DNA from: Actinomycetota bacterium
Lineage (GTDB): Bacteria > Actinomycetota > Thermoleophilia > BMS3ABIN01
Reading direction: 5' to 3'
Length of the DNA stretch: 64,000 nt
Assembly: GCA_023382335.1 (NCBI GenBank)
Contig: JAMCPM010000020.1
Coordinates: 1-64,000, forward strand
The notes beneath the pieces are model-generated. The model did not search any database. It had not been told where the DNA came from and saw nothing but the letters and a program-made list of their open reading frames with translations. The first letter of the stretch is position 1; each line of letters starts with the position of its first letter. Shown one piece after another: positions 16,513 through 24,725 of the stretch. The translations under genes were made by a program, and so were the position numbers.

Positions 16513-17502
16513 CTAGGCGCCGCGCAGCTGAACCAATGCTGATTCGAGATCGGGCGGCAGCGGCGAGCTGACCTCGACCGTTTCCCCCGTAACCGGATGG
16601 GTGAAGCGCAACCGTGCTGAGTGCAGAAACTGGCGGCCCAGGCTGAGCTCGTCGCGGCGGCGTCCGTAGACGGCGTCGCCGGCGACGGGATGACCGATGG
16701 CGGCGAGGTGCACGCGGATCTGGTGGGTGCGGCCGGTCTCGAGCTTAACTTCGAGCAGGGAATAGCCGGAGGTCTTACCCCCGGCCGCCGCGCCCTGCGC
16801 TCTGCCGCCGGGCTTTCCTCCCCAGCTTTCGATGACACGGAAATGAGTCACGGCCTCACGGCCGCCCCGGCGAGTCACCGCCATCTGCTGGCGCTCGTGC
16901 GCGTCGCGGCCGAGCGGCGCCTCGATGGTTCCTTCCCTGGTCTCGAATAGTCCGTGCACCAGGCAGAGATAGGTACGCTCGATCTTGTGGCGCGAAAGCG
17001 CCTCGGTGAGGTGGCGGTGGGTGTCGTCGTCGCGGGCGACGATGAGCAGGCCGGAAGTGTCCTTGTCGAGGCGGTGGACGATACCGGGCCGGTGCGGATG
17101 CTCGCCGCCGGCTATCTGCCTGCCGAGCAGGCCGTGCACAAGGGTGCCAGTGGCGTGTCCCTTGGCCGGATGGGTGACGATGCCCGCGGGCTTGTCGACC
17201 ACCAGCAGATATTCGTCTTCGTAGGGAATGGAGAGGTCCATGTCCTCGGGCTCGAGGCCGGGCGCCTCGTCGGGAGGCAGGATGACTTCGATCGTGTCGC
17301 CCTCGGTGGCGCGGAAGTTCTTGTTTCGCGGCGCGCCGTTTACGGAGACCAGGCCGGCGGCGATCAGCTTCTGGGCCGCGGCGCGCGAGCCGATCTCGGG
17401 GCGTGCGGAGATGAGCTTGTCGAGGCGCTGGTCGGCGTCGGCAGGCGCGGCGGTGAAGGTGATGAGTTGGTTGTCTTGTATGTCAGGCAAATTGGAGCTC
17501 AT
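16513..17502 (-). CDS. rluD: RluD-type 23S rRNA pseudouridine synthase
   Basis: The 329-residue protein has an N-terminal S4 RNA-binding domain (about 25-75) and an RluA-family catalytic domain with the active-site motif HRLDKDTSGLL near residue 150. This family converts uridines of 23S rRNA helix 69 to pseudouridine; exact target is inferred from length and domain order. It contains a short G/A-rich insert (K-P-G-G-R-A-Q-G-A-A-A-G-G-K) not needed for the fold. It usually sits next to lspA; here a small AT-rich gene and a repeat separate them. Confidence 0.9.
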   Translation of the reverse strand: MSSNLPDIQDNQLITFTAAPADADQRLDKLISARPEIGSRAAAQKLIAAGLVSVNGAPRNKNFRATEGDTIEVILPPDEAPGLEPEDMDLSIPYEDEYLLVVDKPAGIVTHPAKGHATGTLVHGLLGRQIAGGEHPHRPGIVHRLDKDTSGLLIVARDDDTHRHLTEALSRHKIERTYLCLVHGLFETREGTIEAPLGRDAHERQQMAVTRRGGREAVTHFRVIESWGGKPGGRAQGAAAGGKTSGYSLLEVKLETGRTHQIRVHLAAIGHPVAGDAVYGRRRDELSLGRQFLHSARLRFTHPVTGETVEVSSPLPPDLESALVQLRGA

Positions 17503-17627
17503 CGTCAGATGATCTGTTAAAAAAGTCAGGGAAGGTAAGCAAAGATGGGCCAGCTAAAACAAATATCCAAGCAGGTAAGAGAAGCTATGGTATCAGATCC
17601 AATGGCCTTGTTCACGAGGTGCTTTTC

Positions 17628-17858
17628 TCATTCACTTTCTAATTCTTCTACTCTCTTAATCGCAATCGCTAGGCTGTCTAATATTTCAGTACATTCCTTT
17701 TTTGATACATAAATTTCTCCTTCACCATCATGCCTCGTTGCCAATCCAATCGATATCTGTCGCGTAGGTAGAATAACATTAATTATCGCAACGTCAGATT
17801 CTTCCAAATCTTTGTTGCCAATTTTGATAACACTGATTGGTTCGCGCTGTTTTTCCAT
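17628..17858 (-). CDS. small hypothetical protein in an AT-rich patch
   Basis: A 76-residue product starts at an ATG with AAGGAG at good spacing, so it is probably translated. No domain is recognised. It is rich in I, E and K; the sequence shows a probable beta-rich N-terminal half and a C-terminal amphipathic helix (E-I-L-D-S-L-A-I-A-I-K-R-V-E-E-L). Its base composition is far lower in GC than the genes on both sides, which suggests acquisition by transfer between rluD and lspA. Confidence 0.55.
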   Translation of the reverse strand: MEKQREPISVIKIGNKDLEESDVAIINVILPTRQISIGLATRHDGEGEIYVSKKECTEILDSLAIAIKRVEELESE

Positions 17859-17902
17859 TAGATTCTCCTTAATAGCCTGCGCAACGTGTCCTTGAAATTG
17901 GC

Positions 17903-17990
17903 AATTAAGTTATGTGTCCCTAAAACCATGAATTAAGTAATGTGTCCCTCTTTTTGGGGTCCCTCTTTTTGGGGTCCCTCTTTTTCGGGT
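17903..17990 (+). repeat. GTGTCCC-type dispersed repeat, copy 2 with 16-bp tandem array
   Basis: AATTAAGTTATGTGTCCC (17903-17920), a 10-base spacer TAAAACCATG, and AATTAAGTAATGTGTCCC (17931-17948) form the same composite unit as at 32548-32593 in the opposite orientation. After it comes a tandem of a GTCCCTCTTTTTGGG unit (about three copies to 17990). The array codes the lspA C-terminal tail and its stop codon. A degenerate further unit lies at 17884-17897. Confidence 0.8.
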
Positions 17991-18490
17991 TCGCGCTCTT
18001 TCACGTCCGACCAGAACAGCAGCCGCAGGATCAGCAGGAACACCCCGATGACGATGCAGCTGTCGGCCAGGTTGAAGGCCGGCCAGTGGGGGAAGCGCAT
18101 GAAGTCGGTGACGCTGCCGTTGATGACGCGGTCCAGCAGGTTGCCGCAGCTGCCCGCCACCAGCAGGGCCAGCGGCCAGACCAGCCGCTCGTCGTTGCGC
18201 GCCAGCAGCGCCGCCACCAGCAGCATCGCCACGATGAAGACGCTGACGCCGACGATGATGACCTCATGCCCGTCGAGCATGCCGAAGGCTATGCCACGAT
18301 TCTGCACATGCTCAAGCTGCAGGAAGGGCAGCACCTGTATCAGCTCGTGGACGTCGAGGTAGCGGCGCACGAAGAATTTGGAAATCTGGTCGGCGGCCAG
18401 CAGAACGACGATGATCGTCAGCAGCTTGGTTGAGACGCGGCGCAAAAGAAGCTTCAGTGGGTCTCGCGGCGGCGCTGGCACTCGACGCAC
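17933..18490 (-). CDS. lspA: lipoprotein signal peptidase LspA
   Basis: The protein (up to 185 residues) has four membrane helices and the two catalytic aspartate motifs of signal peptidase II: G-N-L-L-D-R-V and F-N-L-A-D-S. It cleaves signal peptides of lipidated prolipoproteins in the membrane. The ATG at 18490 overlaps the preceding gene by 37 bases; a TTG at 18445 gives a shorter start without overlap in the family-conserved part. The last 18 residues (a P-Q-K-E-G repeat ending H-I-T) come entirely from the dispersed repeat and are not part of the family fold. Confidence 0.9.
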   Translation of the reverse strand: MRRVPAPPRDPLKLLLRRVSTKLLTIIVVLLAADQISKFFVRRYLDVHELIQVLPFLQLEHVQNRGIAFGMLDGHEVIIVGVSVFIVAMLLVAALLARNDERLVWPLALLVAGSCGNLLDRVINGSVTDFMRFPHWPAFNLADSCIVIGVFLLILRLLFWSDVKEREPEKEGPQKEGPQKEGHIT

Positions 18491-18828
18491 ATGGCGGCAT
18501 AGGGAAGGGCTTCCAGCCTCTCCTCGGGAATCTTCTTCCCGCAGGATTTACAGACGCCGTAGTTGCCCGCCTTGATCGCCTCGAGTGCATCCGAAACCCG
18601 CTCCAGCAACAGACGGATGTTCGATTCCAGGGACATGTCCAGCTCGCGGCCGACCGCCAGCGTCGCCACCTCGGCGATGCGGTCGTCCTTGTTGGCCTCC
18701 TGGGCCAACTCCTGCTGGGCCGCCTCCACGTCCTCCTCGAGCCGCTGCAGGTCGTGCTGCAGCTTTTCGCGGATGGCCTCGAGTTTCTCGATCTGTTGTT
18801 TTGATACCGGTGCAGGCATATGGTTCAC
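18454..18828 (-). CDS. DksA/TraR-family zinc-finger protein
   Basis: The 124-residue protein has a long N-terminal coiled coil (about 8-75) and a C-terminal four-cysteine zinc finger (C-K-S-C-G-K-K-I and C-V-E-C-Q). The DksA/TraR family binds the secondary channel of RNA polymerase and alters promoter response, often with ppGpp. The coiled-coil tip of this member lacks an obvious D-x-x-D-x-A match, so activity like that of DksA is uncertain. A second in-frame ATG at codon 4 is possible. Confidence 0.8.
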   Translation of the reverse strand: MNHMPAPVSKQQIEKLEAIREKLQHDLQRLEEDVEAAQQELAQEANKDDRIAEVATLAVGRELDMSLESNIRLLLERVSDALEAIKAGNYGVCKSCGKKIPEERLEALPYAAMCVECQRRRETH

Positions 18829-18858
18829 GCTTTCCGCTGGGTTTGCCGGTCCAGTGGA

Positions 18859-19155
18859 TTATTCCTCACCGAGAGCGGATTTTAACCTTTTGCGGGCTTC
18901 GGACAGGTCAAGGCCCTCGAGCAGCAGGGCCTTTTCCCGGGATTTCTCGCCCCCCGCCAGGGAGACGCGGTTCTTCTTGAGGCCCAGGCTTTTGGCGATG
19001 AACTTCGTCAGCTCGCGGTTGGCCTTGCCTTCGACGGGGGGAGCCTGCAGGCGGACTCTCAGACGTCCGCCTGCCTCCCCCGCGATTTCAGACTTCCTGG
19101 CCCCGGGGGTTACACGCACCCGGAGCAGGGCGCCGTCCGGCGCGGCGGTGAGCAT
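18859..19155 (-). CDS. DUF167 / YggU-family protein
   Basis: The 98-residue product shows the family pattern: R-V-T-P-G-A-R-K-S-E-I near the start, R-V-R-L-Q-A-P-P-V-E-G-K-A-N in the middle and F-I-A-K-S-L-G-L-K-K after it. Family role is not established. It often neighbours yggT, proC and divIVA in division clusters, as here. Confidence 0.85.
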   Translation of the reverse strand: MLTAAPDGALLRVRVTPGARKSEIAGEAGGRLRVRLQAPPVEGKANRELTKFIAKSLGLKKNRVSLAGGEKSREKALLLEGLDLSEARKRLKSALGEE

Positions 19156-19188
19156 CTCAGCACTCAGGGCCGCGCTCAGGCCGGCTTT

Positions 19189-20010
19189 CTACCACTTGAA
19201 CTTGTGCTCGTCGGTGTCGATCTCGACATCGGCGAAGGGGTCTTCCTCTTCGGCCTTCTTGGCTTTCGGTTCCAGCGGCGGGATGCTGCGCACCGCGTCC
19301 TTTTCCAGGGAAGGCTCGCCCGGCACTCTCTCCGACAGGGAGAAATCCGTGGCCGGTATGGAGAGCTCGTCCGAAGATGCGCTGCCGGTCGCGGGTGCGG
19401 GCGAAAATTCACTAGCTGCTGCCGAGGCGGCGGCGATGGTCTCCTCACCGAGGATCTCACGCGACACGGCCTCGTCGATACCCGGGGGTACCTCTTCGGC
19501 GGACGCGGCCTCGGCGGTCTCCGACAGGGACTCGAACTCGACCTCGGCGGAATCGTCGAGCCCGATCTCTTCGTCCTGATCGAGGATCTTGGCGTAGGTC
19601 TCGATCACCGACTTGAGCTGGTAGCGGAGGTCTTCCTGCTTCTGCTTGAGCGCCGCCACCGACCGCTGGATCTTCTGGCGCTCGGCGTAGGAGTCGTTGA
19701 TGATGCTGCGGGACTTGAGCTCGGCGTCGCGGAGGATGAGGTCCGCTTCCTTCTGGGCGTTCTGCTTGAGCTCGTCGGCCTGCTGCTGGGCGGAGAGCAG
19801 TGTCTTCTTGAGGGTGTCCTCGATATTGCGGTACTGCTCGATCTTCTCCTCGAGGGATTCGAGCCTGTCCTTGTAATCGATATTCTCGTTGAAGAGGCGC
19901 TCGAACTCGTCGGCGATGTCATCGAGGAATTCGTCGACTTCGAGGTCCTTGTAACCGCGCATGGCGCGGGAGAATTCCTTGTGCCTGATATCCAGGGGTG
20001 TAAGTCTCAT
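19189..20010 (-). CDS. divIVA: DivIVA-type cell division/polar growth protein
   Basis: The 273-residue protein begins with the DivIVA membrane-binding signature (M-R-L-T-P-L-D-I-R-H-K-E-F-S-R-A-M-R-G-Y) and continues as a coiled coil to about residue 150, followed by a long acidic, A/E/S-rich tail. DivIVA marks curved membrane at septa and poles and in actinobacteria guides wall growth. GGGAGG precedes the ATG. About 210 bases upstream hold no gene and may carry its own promoter. The tail ends in D-E-H-K-F-K-W, possibly an interaction motif; that is a guess. Confidence 0.92.
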   Translation of the reverse strand: MRLTPLDIRHKEFSRAMRGYKDLEVDEFLDDIADEFERLFNENIDYKDRLESLEEKIEQYRNIEDTLKKTLLSAQQQADELKQNAQKEADLILRDAELKSRSIINDSYAERQKIQRSVAALKQKQEDLRYQLKSVIETYAKILDQDEEIGLDDSAEVEFESLSETAEAASAEEVPPGIDEAVSREILGEETIAAASAAASEFSPAPATGSASSDELSIPATDFSLSERVPGEPSLEKDAVRSIPPLEPKAKKAEEEDPFADVEIDTDEHKFKW

Positions 20011-20221
20011 CTGTTTTTCCTCCCTGTTTGAGTAATTTTACAGGAGTGCTTACATTTGGTATCGATCGGTGCTACCCTGCTCCGACCGGTTCCGCATATT
20101 TACCTGCCTGGTGTAGCTATGATACTCCCTTCTCCCTGTGGCGCCGGAATCCTTCCGGACCGGCGTTGTTTTGGCGCCGGGGCGCTGGCGCCGCCGCTGC
20201 GAAAGCGGAAGCCGCCGCCGG

Positions 20222-20968
20222 CTATCCCTCCACCTTTCTGAGTACGGCCATGGGCGTCTGCTCCTCGCCCTGGCCGAGCGGATTGTCTTTAAATGCCTGC
20301 GCCACCAGTTCCGAATCGGCCCCGGAGGCTCCCAGCACGTTGACGCCGAGATCGTTGGCGTCGATGATGGCGACCGCCCGGCCGCCGAGCGCCGCCGAGA
20401 TCTCGGCCGCCGATTTTTGCGGATTGCTGGGTCCAAGGGTAACACATCGGTTGTAAGGAGGTATCGTGCCGTCGGTAGGACCGTCGATTGCAGCCACCTT
20501 GGGGCCGGCGACGCGGTAGAAGACGCCCTTGACGCCAAACGGCTTGGTTACGGCGCTGGCGCAGGCCGCGGCGAAGATCCGCGGCGCTCCGGCCTCGCGC
20601 AGGGCGAATTCCATGGTCCAGGGGCTGCCGATGCCGATGCCGTGCGGCGTCTTGGTCACGAATTTGCACATGATGCCGGCCAGCCGCGTCGGCTGTATCT
20701 CCGCCAGCGGATAGGAGCGGCCCTCGCATATAGCCACGATCTTCTCGCTGATGGCGAGGATGTCGCCCGGCTCGAGGTAGGGTCCGGCGTGCTCGCGCAC
20801 GACGGCGACGATGTCGTCATCGCCGGTCACCAGGTGCGAATATAGCGGATAGCGCGCGAAGCGCCCCGCGGGTGTGTCGATGATGAGCTGCTTGCCCGGG
20901 TTGGGGCTGCCGAACTGCCAGGCCGGCGCCGCTTTTTCGGCGGCAGTGTCTTTTTCCTCTTCAGTCAT
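20222..20968 (-). CDS. CofE-like (F420-0:gamma-glutamyl ligase family) protein
   Basis: The 248-residue protein belongs to the F420-0:gamma-glutamyl ligase family, seen in D-I-L-A-I-S-E-K-I-V-A-I and the N-D-L-G-V-N-V-L-G motif near the C-terminus. Family members join glutamate to a phosphorylated acceptor; CofE itself adds glutamates to coenzyme F420. No other F420 genes are near. It overlaps asnB by eight bases inside the division cluster, so a cell-wall-related glutamyl or amide-forming role is possible but only inferred. Confidence 0.7.
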   Translation of the reverse strand: MTEEEKDTAAEKAAPAWQFGSPNPGKQLIIDTPAGRFARYPLYSHLVTGDDDIVAVVREHAGPYLEPGDILAISEKIVAICEGRSYPLAEIQPTRLAGIMCKFVTKTPHGIGIGSPWTMEFALREAGAPRIFAAACASAVTKPFGVKGVFYRVAGPKVAAIDGPTDGTIPPYNRCVTLGPSNPQKSAAEISAALGGRAVAIIDANDLGVNVLGASGADSELVAQAFKDNPLGQGEEQTPMAVLRKVEG

Positions 20969-22880
20969 TTTCCGGATTTCCCTGATCGTTGTTGTCGAAG
21001 AACACCCGCAGCCAGATCTCGAGGTTGAGCACCCGCCAGATGGCGAGCGTCTCCTCGGCCGTGCCGGCGCAGACGCGCTCGAAGGCGTCGCGGACGGCGG
21101 CGGCGTCGAAATATGGCCGCGAGTTGAAGCTGCCGGAGCTGAACACCTCGTTCACGTAGTCCTTGCGGGCGATCAGCCAGGCCATCTCCGGCGTGGTGAA
21201 GCCAACTTTCCAGCGGCGCTGCCGGATCTTCTCGGGCAGGATGCCGGTGAGCGCCTCGCGCATGATCCGCTTGTTCCAGCCTTTGGCGATGATCGCCTCC
21301 GGCGGCAGCGAGAAAATATACTCTACCAGACGCGGATCGAGGAAAGGCACCCGCGATTCGACCGAGAAGGCCATCGAGTTCTTGTCCTCGTAGCGCAGCA
21401 GCGCCGGCAGGCTGTGGACGAAAACGTCCTCGTAGAGGCGCCCGCGCAGGGACCTGGCCGCGTGCCGCTGCCGGCGGTCGGGCTGGAATTCCTGGAAGAA
21501 ACCGTTCGCCAGCATCGAGCGGACCTCGATCTTGCGGCCCGGCTTGAAGCGGTCGCTGATATGGCTGCGGAAGAACGGGAAGGTGACGTCGCGCGCGGCC
21601 AGCAGTTCCCTGAGGAAGGTGATGTAGCGGTATTCTTTTTTCAGCTGCTGGAAATAGACGAAGAAATAGGGCGTGTAGCCGGCCATGAGCTCGTCGGCTC
21701 CCTGGCCGTCGATGACCACCTTCACTTTTCGGGCGACGTCGCGCATGACACACCACTGGGCGTAGGGTCCGGTGCTGACCAGGGGCTCTTCCTGGTAGAA
21801 GACGAACTTCTCCAGCTCGGCGAAGAACTGGTCGTGTTCCGGATAGATGAAATTGCCTTCGGCGTCGGTCACCTCGAGCACCTCATCGATGTATTCGCGC
21901 TCGTCGAGGTGCTCGCCGGGATATACGGCCGAGAAGGTCTTGAGCCGGTCGCCGATGGCTTCGGACTCGGGCACGCTTTTCTTCAGCAGCCTGTCCATGA
22001 TGCAGACGATGGCCGACGAATCGAGCCCGCCGGAGAGACACGAGCCCACCGGCACATCGCTGATCAGCCGCCGCTGCACAGAATCCTCCAGCAGGTCGCC
22101 GAACTGCCTGGCCATCATCGGGAACTCGCCGGCGGCCTGGCCGCGGGCGTCGCCCGGGCGGGTGATGTCCCAGTAGCGCTCGATGCGCATGCCGGATTCA
22201 TCGACGACCATATAGTGGGCGGCGGGCAGCTTCTTTATCCCGTTAAAGAAAGTCTCGGGCCGGTGCTCGTGCCAGCCGTACATGAGGTACTCGTAAACGA
22301 TCTCGTCGTTGGGCCCGGCGGTGAGGCCGTCCCATTCCAGCAGCGGCTTGATCTCGGAAGCGAAAAGGAAAGAGGCGGGCTGCGCGGCGCCCGGCGAATC
22401 GGCGCCCGTCGCTGCGGGGCCGCCCCCCGCTGCGCCCGGGCTGTAATGATAATAGAGGGGCTTGATGCCGAAATGGTCGCGGGCGAGGAAGAGGCTGCGG
22501 CGGCTGCGGTCGAAGATGGCCAGGGCGAACATGCCGTTGAAACGGCTGACGCACTCCTCGCCGTACTGTTCGTAGGCGTGCAGCAGGACTTCGGTGTCGG
22601 TGCGGGTGTAGAAGCGGTGGCCCAGCTCTTCGAGCTCGGCGCGCAGCTCGCGGAAGTTGTAGACCTCGCCGTTGTAGACGATCCAGAGGGTCTCGTCCTC
22701 GTTGTGGATGGGCTGGCGCCCGGTCTCGAGGTCGATGATGGAGAGGCGCCGGTGCCCCACGGAGACATCGCCTTCGCTGAACCTGCCCTCGTCGTCCGGA
22801 CCCCGGTGGACGAGAGCCTTCAACATCCGGTCTAATAGAGCCTCGTCTTTGAAACCGCTAAAACCGCAAATGCCGCACAA
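20961..22880 (-). CDS. asnB: glutamine-hydrolysing asparagine synthetase-like amidotransferase
   Basis: The 639-residue protein has the class II glutamine amidotransferase domain with catalytic Cys2 (M-C-G-I-C-G-F), followed by the ATP-pyrophosphatase domain with S-G-G-L-D-S-S. The enzyme normally makes asparagine from aspartate. Members of the same family (LtsA/AsnB of corynebacteria and mycobacteria) instead amidate diaminopimelate in peptidoglycan precursors; its place between yggT and divIVA in the division cluster makes that alternative worth considering. A G/A/P-rich insert of about 20 residues lies at around 165-185. Confidence 0.88.
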   Translation of the reverse strand: MCGICGFSGFKDEALLDRMLKALVHRGPDDEGRFSEGDVSVGHRRLSIIDLETGRQPIHNEDETLWIVYNGEVYNFRELRAELEELGHRFYTRTDTEVLLHAYEQYGEECVSRFNGMFALAIFDRSRRSLFLARDHFGIKPLYYHYSPGAAGGGPAATGADSPGAAQPASFLFASEIKPLLEWDGLTAGPNDEIVYEYLMYGWHEHRPETFFNGIKKLPAAHYMVVDESGMRIERYWDITRPGDARGQAAGEFPMMARQFGDLLEDSVQRRLISDVPVGSCLSGGLDSSAIVCIMDRLLKKSVPESEAIGDRLKTFSAVYPGEHLDEREYIDEVLEVTDAEGNFIYPEHDQFFAELEKFVFYQEEPLVSTGPYAQWCVMRDVARKVKVVIDGQGADELMAGYTPYFFVYFQQLKKEYRYITFLRELLAARDVTFPFFRSHISDRFKPGRKIEVRSMLANGFFQEFQPDRRQRHAARSLRGRLYEDVFVHSLPALLRYEDKNSMAFSVESRVPFLDPRLVEYIFSLPPEAIIAKGWNKRIMREALTGILPEKIRQRRWKVGFTTPEMAWLIARKDYVNEVFSSGSFNSRPYFDAAAVRDAFERVCAGTAEETLAIWRVLNLEIWLRVFFDNNDQGNPEND

Positions 22881-22894
22881 ACAATCATCAACCC

Positions 22895-23170
22895 CTAGTA
22901 GCCGCGAACGAGCGAGACGACCACGCTCTGGATGATGCCGAGCACCAGCAGTCCCACGAAGGGACTGAAATCGATGCCGCCCGCGACCGGTATGAACCGG
23001 CGGAAGATTCCCAGGTAAGGTTCGGTGACGTTATAGACGAACCGGAAGATCTCGTACCAGATGCCGTGCGAGGGCAGGCCGATCCAGCTGAAGATCACCC
23101 TGATGAAGATCAGGATGTAATAGACGTAAAAGAGCGCGCTGACAAAACTGACGATGGCGGAGTTGCCCAT
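22895..23170 (-). CDS. YggT-family membrane protein
   Basis: The 91-residue protein has two hydrophobic segments (about 5-28 and 67-88) around a conserved central part with R-V-I-F-S-W and N-V-T-E-P-Y-L-G-I-F-R-R, as in YggT/Ycf19 proteins. These occur next to sepF, proC and divIVA in many Gram-positives and are linked to division or membrane organisation; the molecular role is not settled. It begins one base after the proC stop. Confidence 0.9.
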   Translation of the reverse strand: MGNSAIVSFVSALFYVYYILIFIRVIFSWIGLPSHGIWYEIFRFVYNVTEPYLGIFRRFIPVAGGIDFSPFVGLLVLGIIQSVVVSLVRGY

Positions 23171-23980
23171 TTACTGACCCAGTTCGTTGGAGCGGCCGGC
23201 GGCCATCTGCACGGCGTCGATGATCGCCGATCTGACGCCGGCGCGCTCGAGGTGGGCGATGCCCGACGCTGTCGTTCCCGCGGGGGAAGTCACCCTGTGC
23301 CTGAGCTCGCTGGGCAGCAGCGCCTGTTCCATCAGCAGCTTGGAGGCGCCATGCAGCATCGTCATGGTGATCTCGCGCGCCATGGGTGCGGGCAGGCCCG
23401 CCATGATGCCGCCGTCGATGAAAGCGCCGGCGATCAGCGCCAGGAAACCGGGGCCGCTGCCGCCGATGGCGGTCGCCGCTGAAAAAAGTTTTTCCTGCAG
23501 GACGATGACCCGGCCCACGAGGCTGAAAAGATCGTAGACTTCTTCCTCGGTCTGCACGTCAACGTTGTTGCCGGAGGCCAGGCAGATGGTGCCGGCGTTG
23601 ACTTCAACGGCGACATTTGGCATCAGACGGAAGACGGCGACGTCCACGGGGAAGATCGTTTCCAGGGAAAGGATGGTGCGGCCGGCGGCCACCGATACCA
23701 GTATTTTGCCGCGGCCGAACTGCTCGAAGGTGCCCTCCAGCGCCGCCTCGATGTCGGCGGGCTTGACCGCGATCAGCACCAGGTCCGATTTCTTGACCAG
23801 CTCGAGGTTTGACCTGGCGACGGCCACGCCGGTCTCCTTGGCCAGGCGTTTGACCGAAGAGGCGACGGCGTCGGCGATAGTGATGCGGCTCGCCATGCCG
23901 GGATCGGCCTTGAGCCAGCCCTTGACCATGGCCGAGCCCATGTTGCCCGTGCCTATCAGTCCGATTCTCTTGGTGCTCAT
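23171..23980 (-). CDS. proC: pyrroline-5-carboxylate reductase
   Basis: The 269-residue protein has the N-terminal NAD(P)H site G-L-I-G-T-G-N-M-G-S-A and the C-terminal family motif region (A-I-G-G-S-G-P-G-F and V-T-S-P-A-G-T-T-A-S-G-I). It reduces pyrroline-5-carboxylate to proline in the cytoplasm. Its presence between sepF and yggT is the standard arrangement in this kind of cluster and need not imply a division role. Confidence 0.93.
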   Translation of the reverse strand: MSTKRIGLIGTGNMGSAMVKGWLKADPGMASRITIADAVASSVKRLAKETGVAVARSNLELVKKSDLVLIAVKPADIEAALEGTFEQFGRGKILVSVAAGRTILSLETIFPVDVAVFRLMPNVAVEVNAGTICLASGNNVDVQTEEEVYDLFSLVGRVIVLQEKLFSAATAIGGSGPGFLALIAGAFIDGGIMAGLPAPMAREITMTMLHGASKLLMEQALLPSELRHRVTSPAGTTASGIAHLERAGVRSAIIDAVQMAAGRSNELGQ

Positions 23981-24005
23981 ATCTTCCGGCCGGTTCGCTG
24001 TATGC

Positions 24006-24539
24006 TCATGACTGGTTGAAGAAGCCCTTCTCCATCAGCCGCGCCCTCTCCTCGGCGGAGACGTCGACGTTCCTCGGAGTCAGCAGGAAGACCTTGTCGG
24101 CCACCCGCTGCATGCCGCCGTCAAGCGCGTAGGTCAGCCCGCTGGAGAAATCGATCAGGCGCTTGGCCAGGTCGGTGTCGGCGTTCTGCATGTTGAGGAT
24201 GACGGGGATGTCGGCCTTGAACTTGTCCGCCACCTGCTGAGCGTCGTTGAAGTTCTTGGGCAGAACCAGGTGCACGCTGACGTTCACCGGGGAAGCCGCG
24301 GCCCTCAAGGGCCGCACCCGCGAAACCTTGCGGGGAGAATTCTCCTCGGGATAGATGTCATCGTAATCGACACGGCGCTTGCGGGCCGAGCGGCTGATCT
24401 TGCGGACATTCGGACGTTCCTTATATGACTCCTCCAGCTCGCGGTGCGCAGCCAGATGCTCTTCTTCCTCGTCGAAGTCTTCGTTATCATCGAGGCCGTC
24501 TTCGACCAGCCCGAAATAAACCATGGTCTTGTGCCACAT
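24006..24539 (-). CDS. sepF: SepF, FtsZ membrane anchor
   Basis: From the ATG at 24539 the protein has 177 residues: an acidic linker, a basic patch (K-I-S-R-S-A-R-K-R-R) and the C-terminal SepF domain (about 88-175; P-K-N-F-N-D-A-Q-Q-V and F-L-L-T-P-R-N-V). SepF anchors FtsZ filaments to the membrane in bacteria that lack or supplement FtsA. The strongest ribosome site, GGAGGTGAT, lies 22 bases before this ATG, and a GTG frame start at 24563 overlaps the site itself; the true start is therefore uncertain. An N-terminal membrane-binding helix should begin near here. Confidence 0.9.
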   Translation of the reverse strand: MWHKTMVYFGLVEDGLDDNEDFDEEEEHLAAHRELEESYKERPNVRKISRSARKRRVDYDDIYPEENSPRKVSRVRPLRAAASPVNVSVHLVLPKNFNDAQQVADKFKADIPVILNMQNADTDLAKRLIDFSSGLTYALDGGMQRVADKVFLLTPRNVDVSAEERARLMEKGFFNQS

Positions 24540-24670
24540 GTTGCTGTTGCTGATGGAAATCACCTCCAGTAATGGTAGAGAGTCGAGTATATTTTTTCTG
24601 CACCCGGCTCGCTATCCCTTTAGTACCACTTCAGGGTCTAACCGAAAAAATCCATGTAATTTGCCGGCTT

Positions 24671-24725
24671 CTAGCCGAAAATCACGCTGCCGGCTGGCGC
24701 AAACTAGCCGAAAATCACGCTGCCG
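24671..24725 (-). repeat. 22-bp direct duplication of the yggS 3' end
   Basis: The 22 bases at 24704-24725, which hold the last codons and the stop of yggS, recur at 24671-24692, 33 bases further on. Sequence begins CTAGCCGAAAATCACGCTGC in both. Confidence 0.85.

Noticed and set aside
20874-22835. 653-residue plus-strand frame opposite asnB
   Set aside because: Antisense to a well-conserved gene; composition dominated by E, D, V, A, L and G with no domain; a shadow of GC-rich codons.
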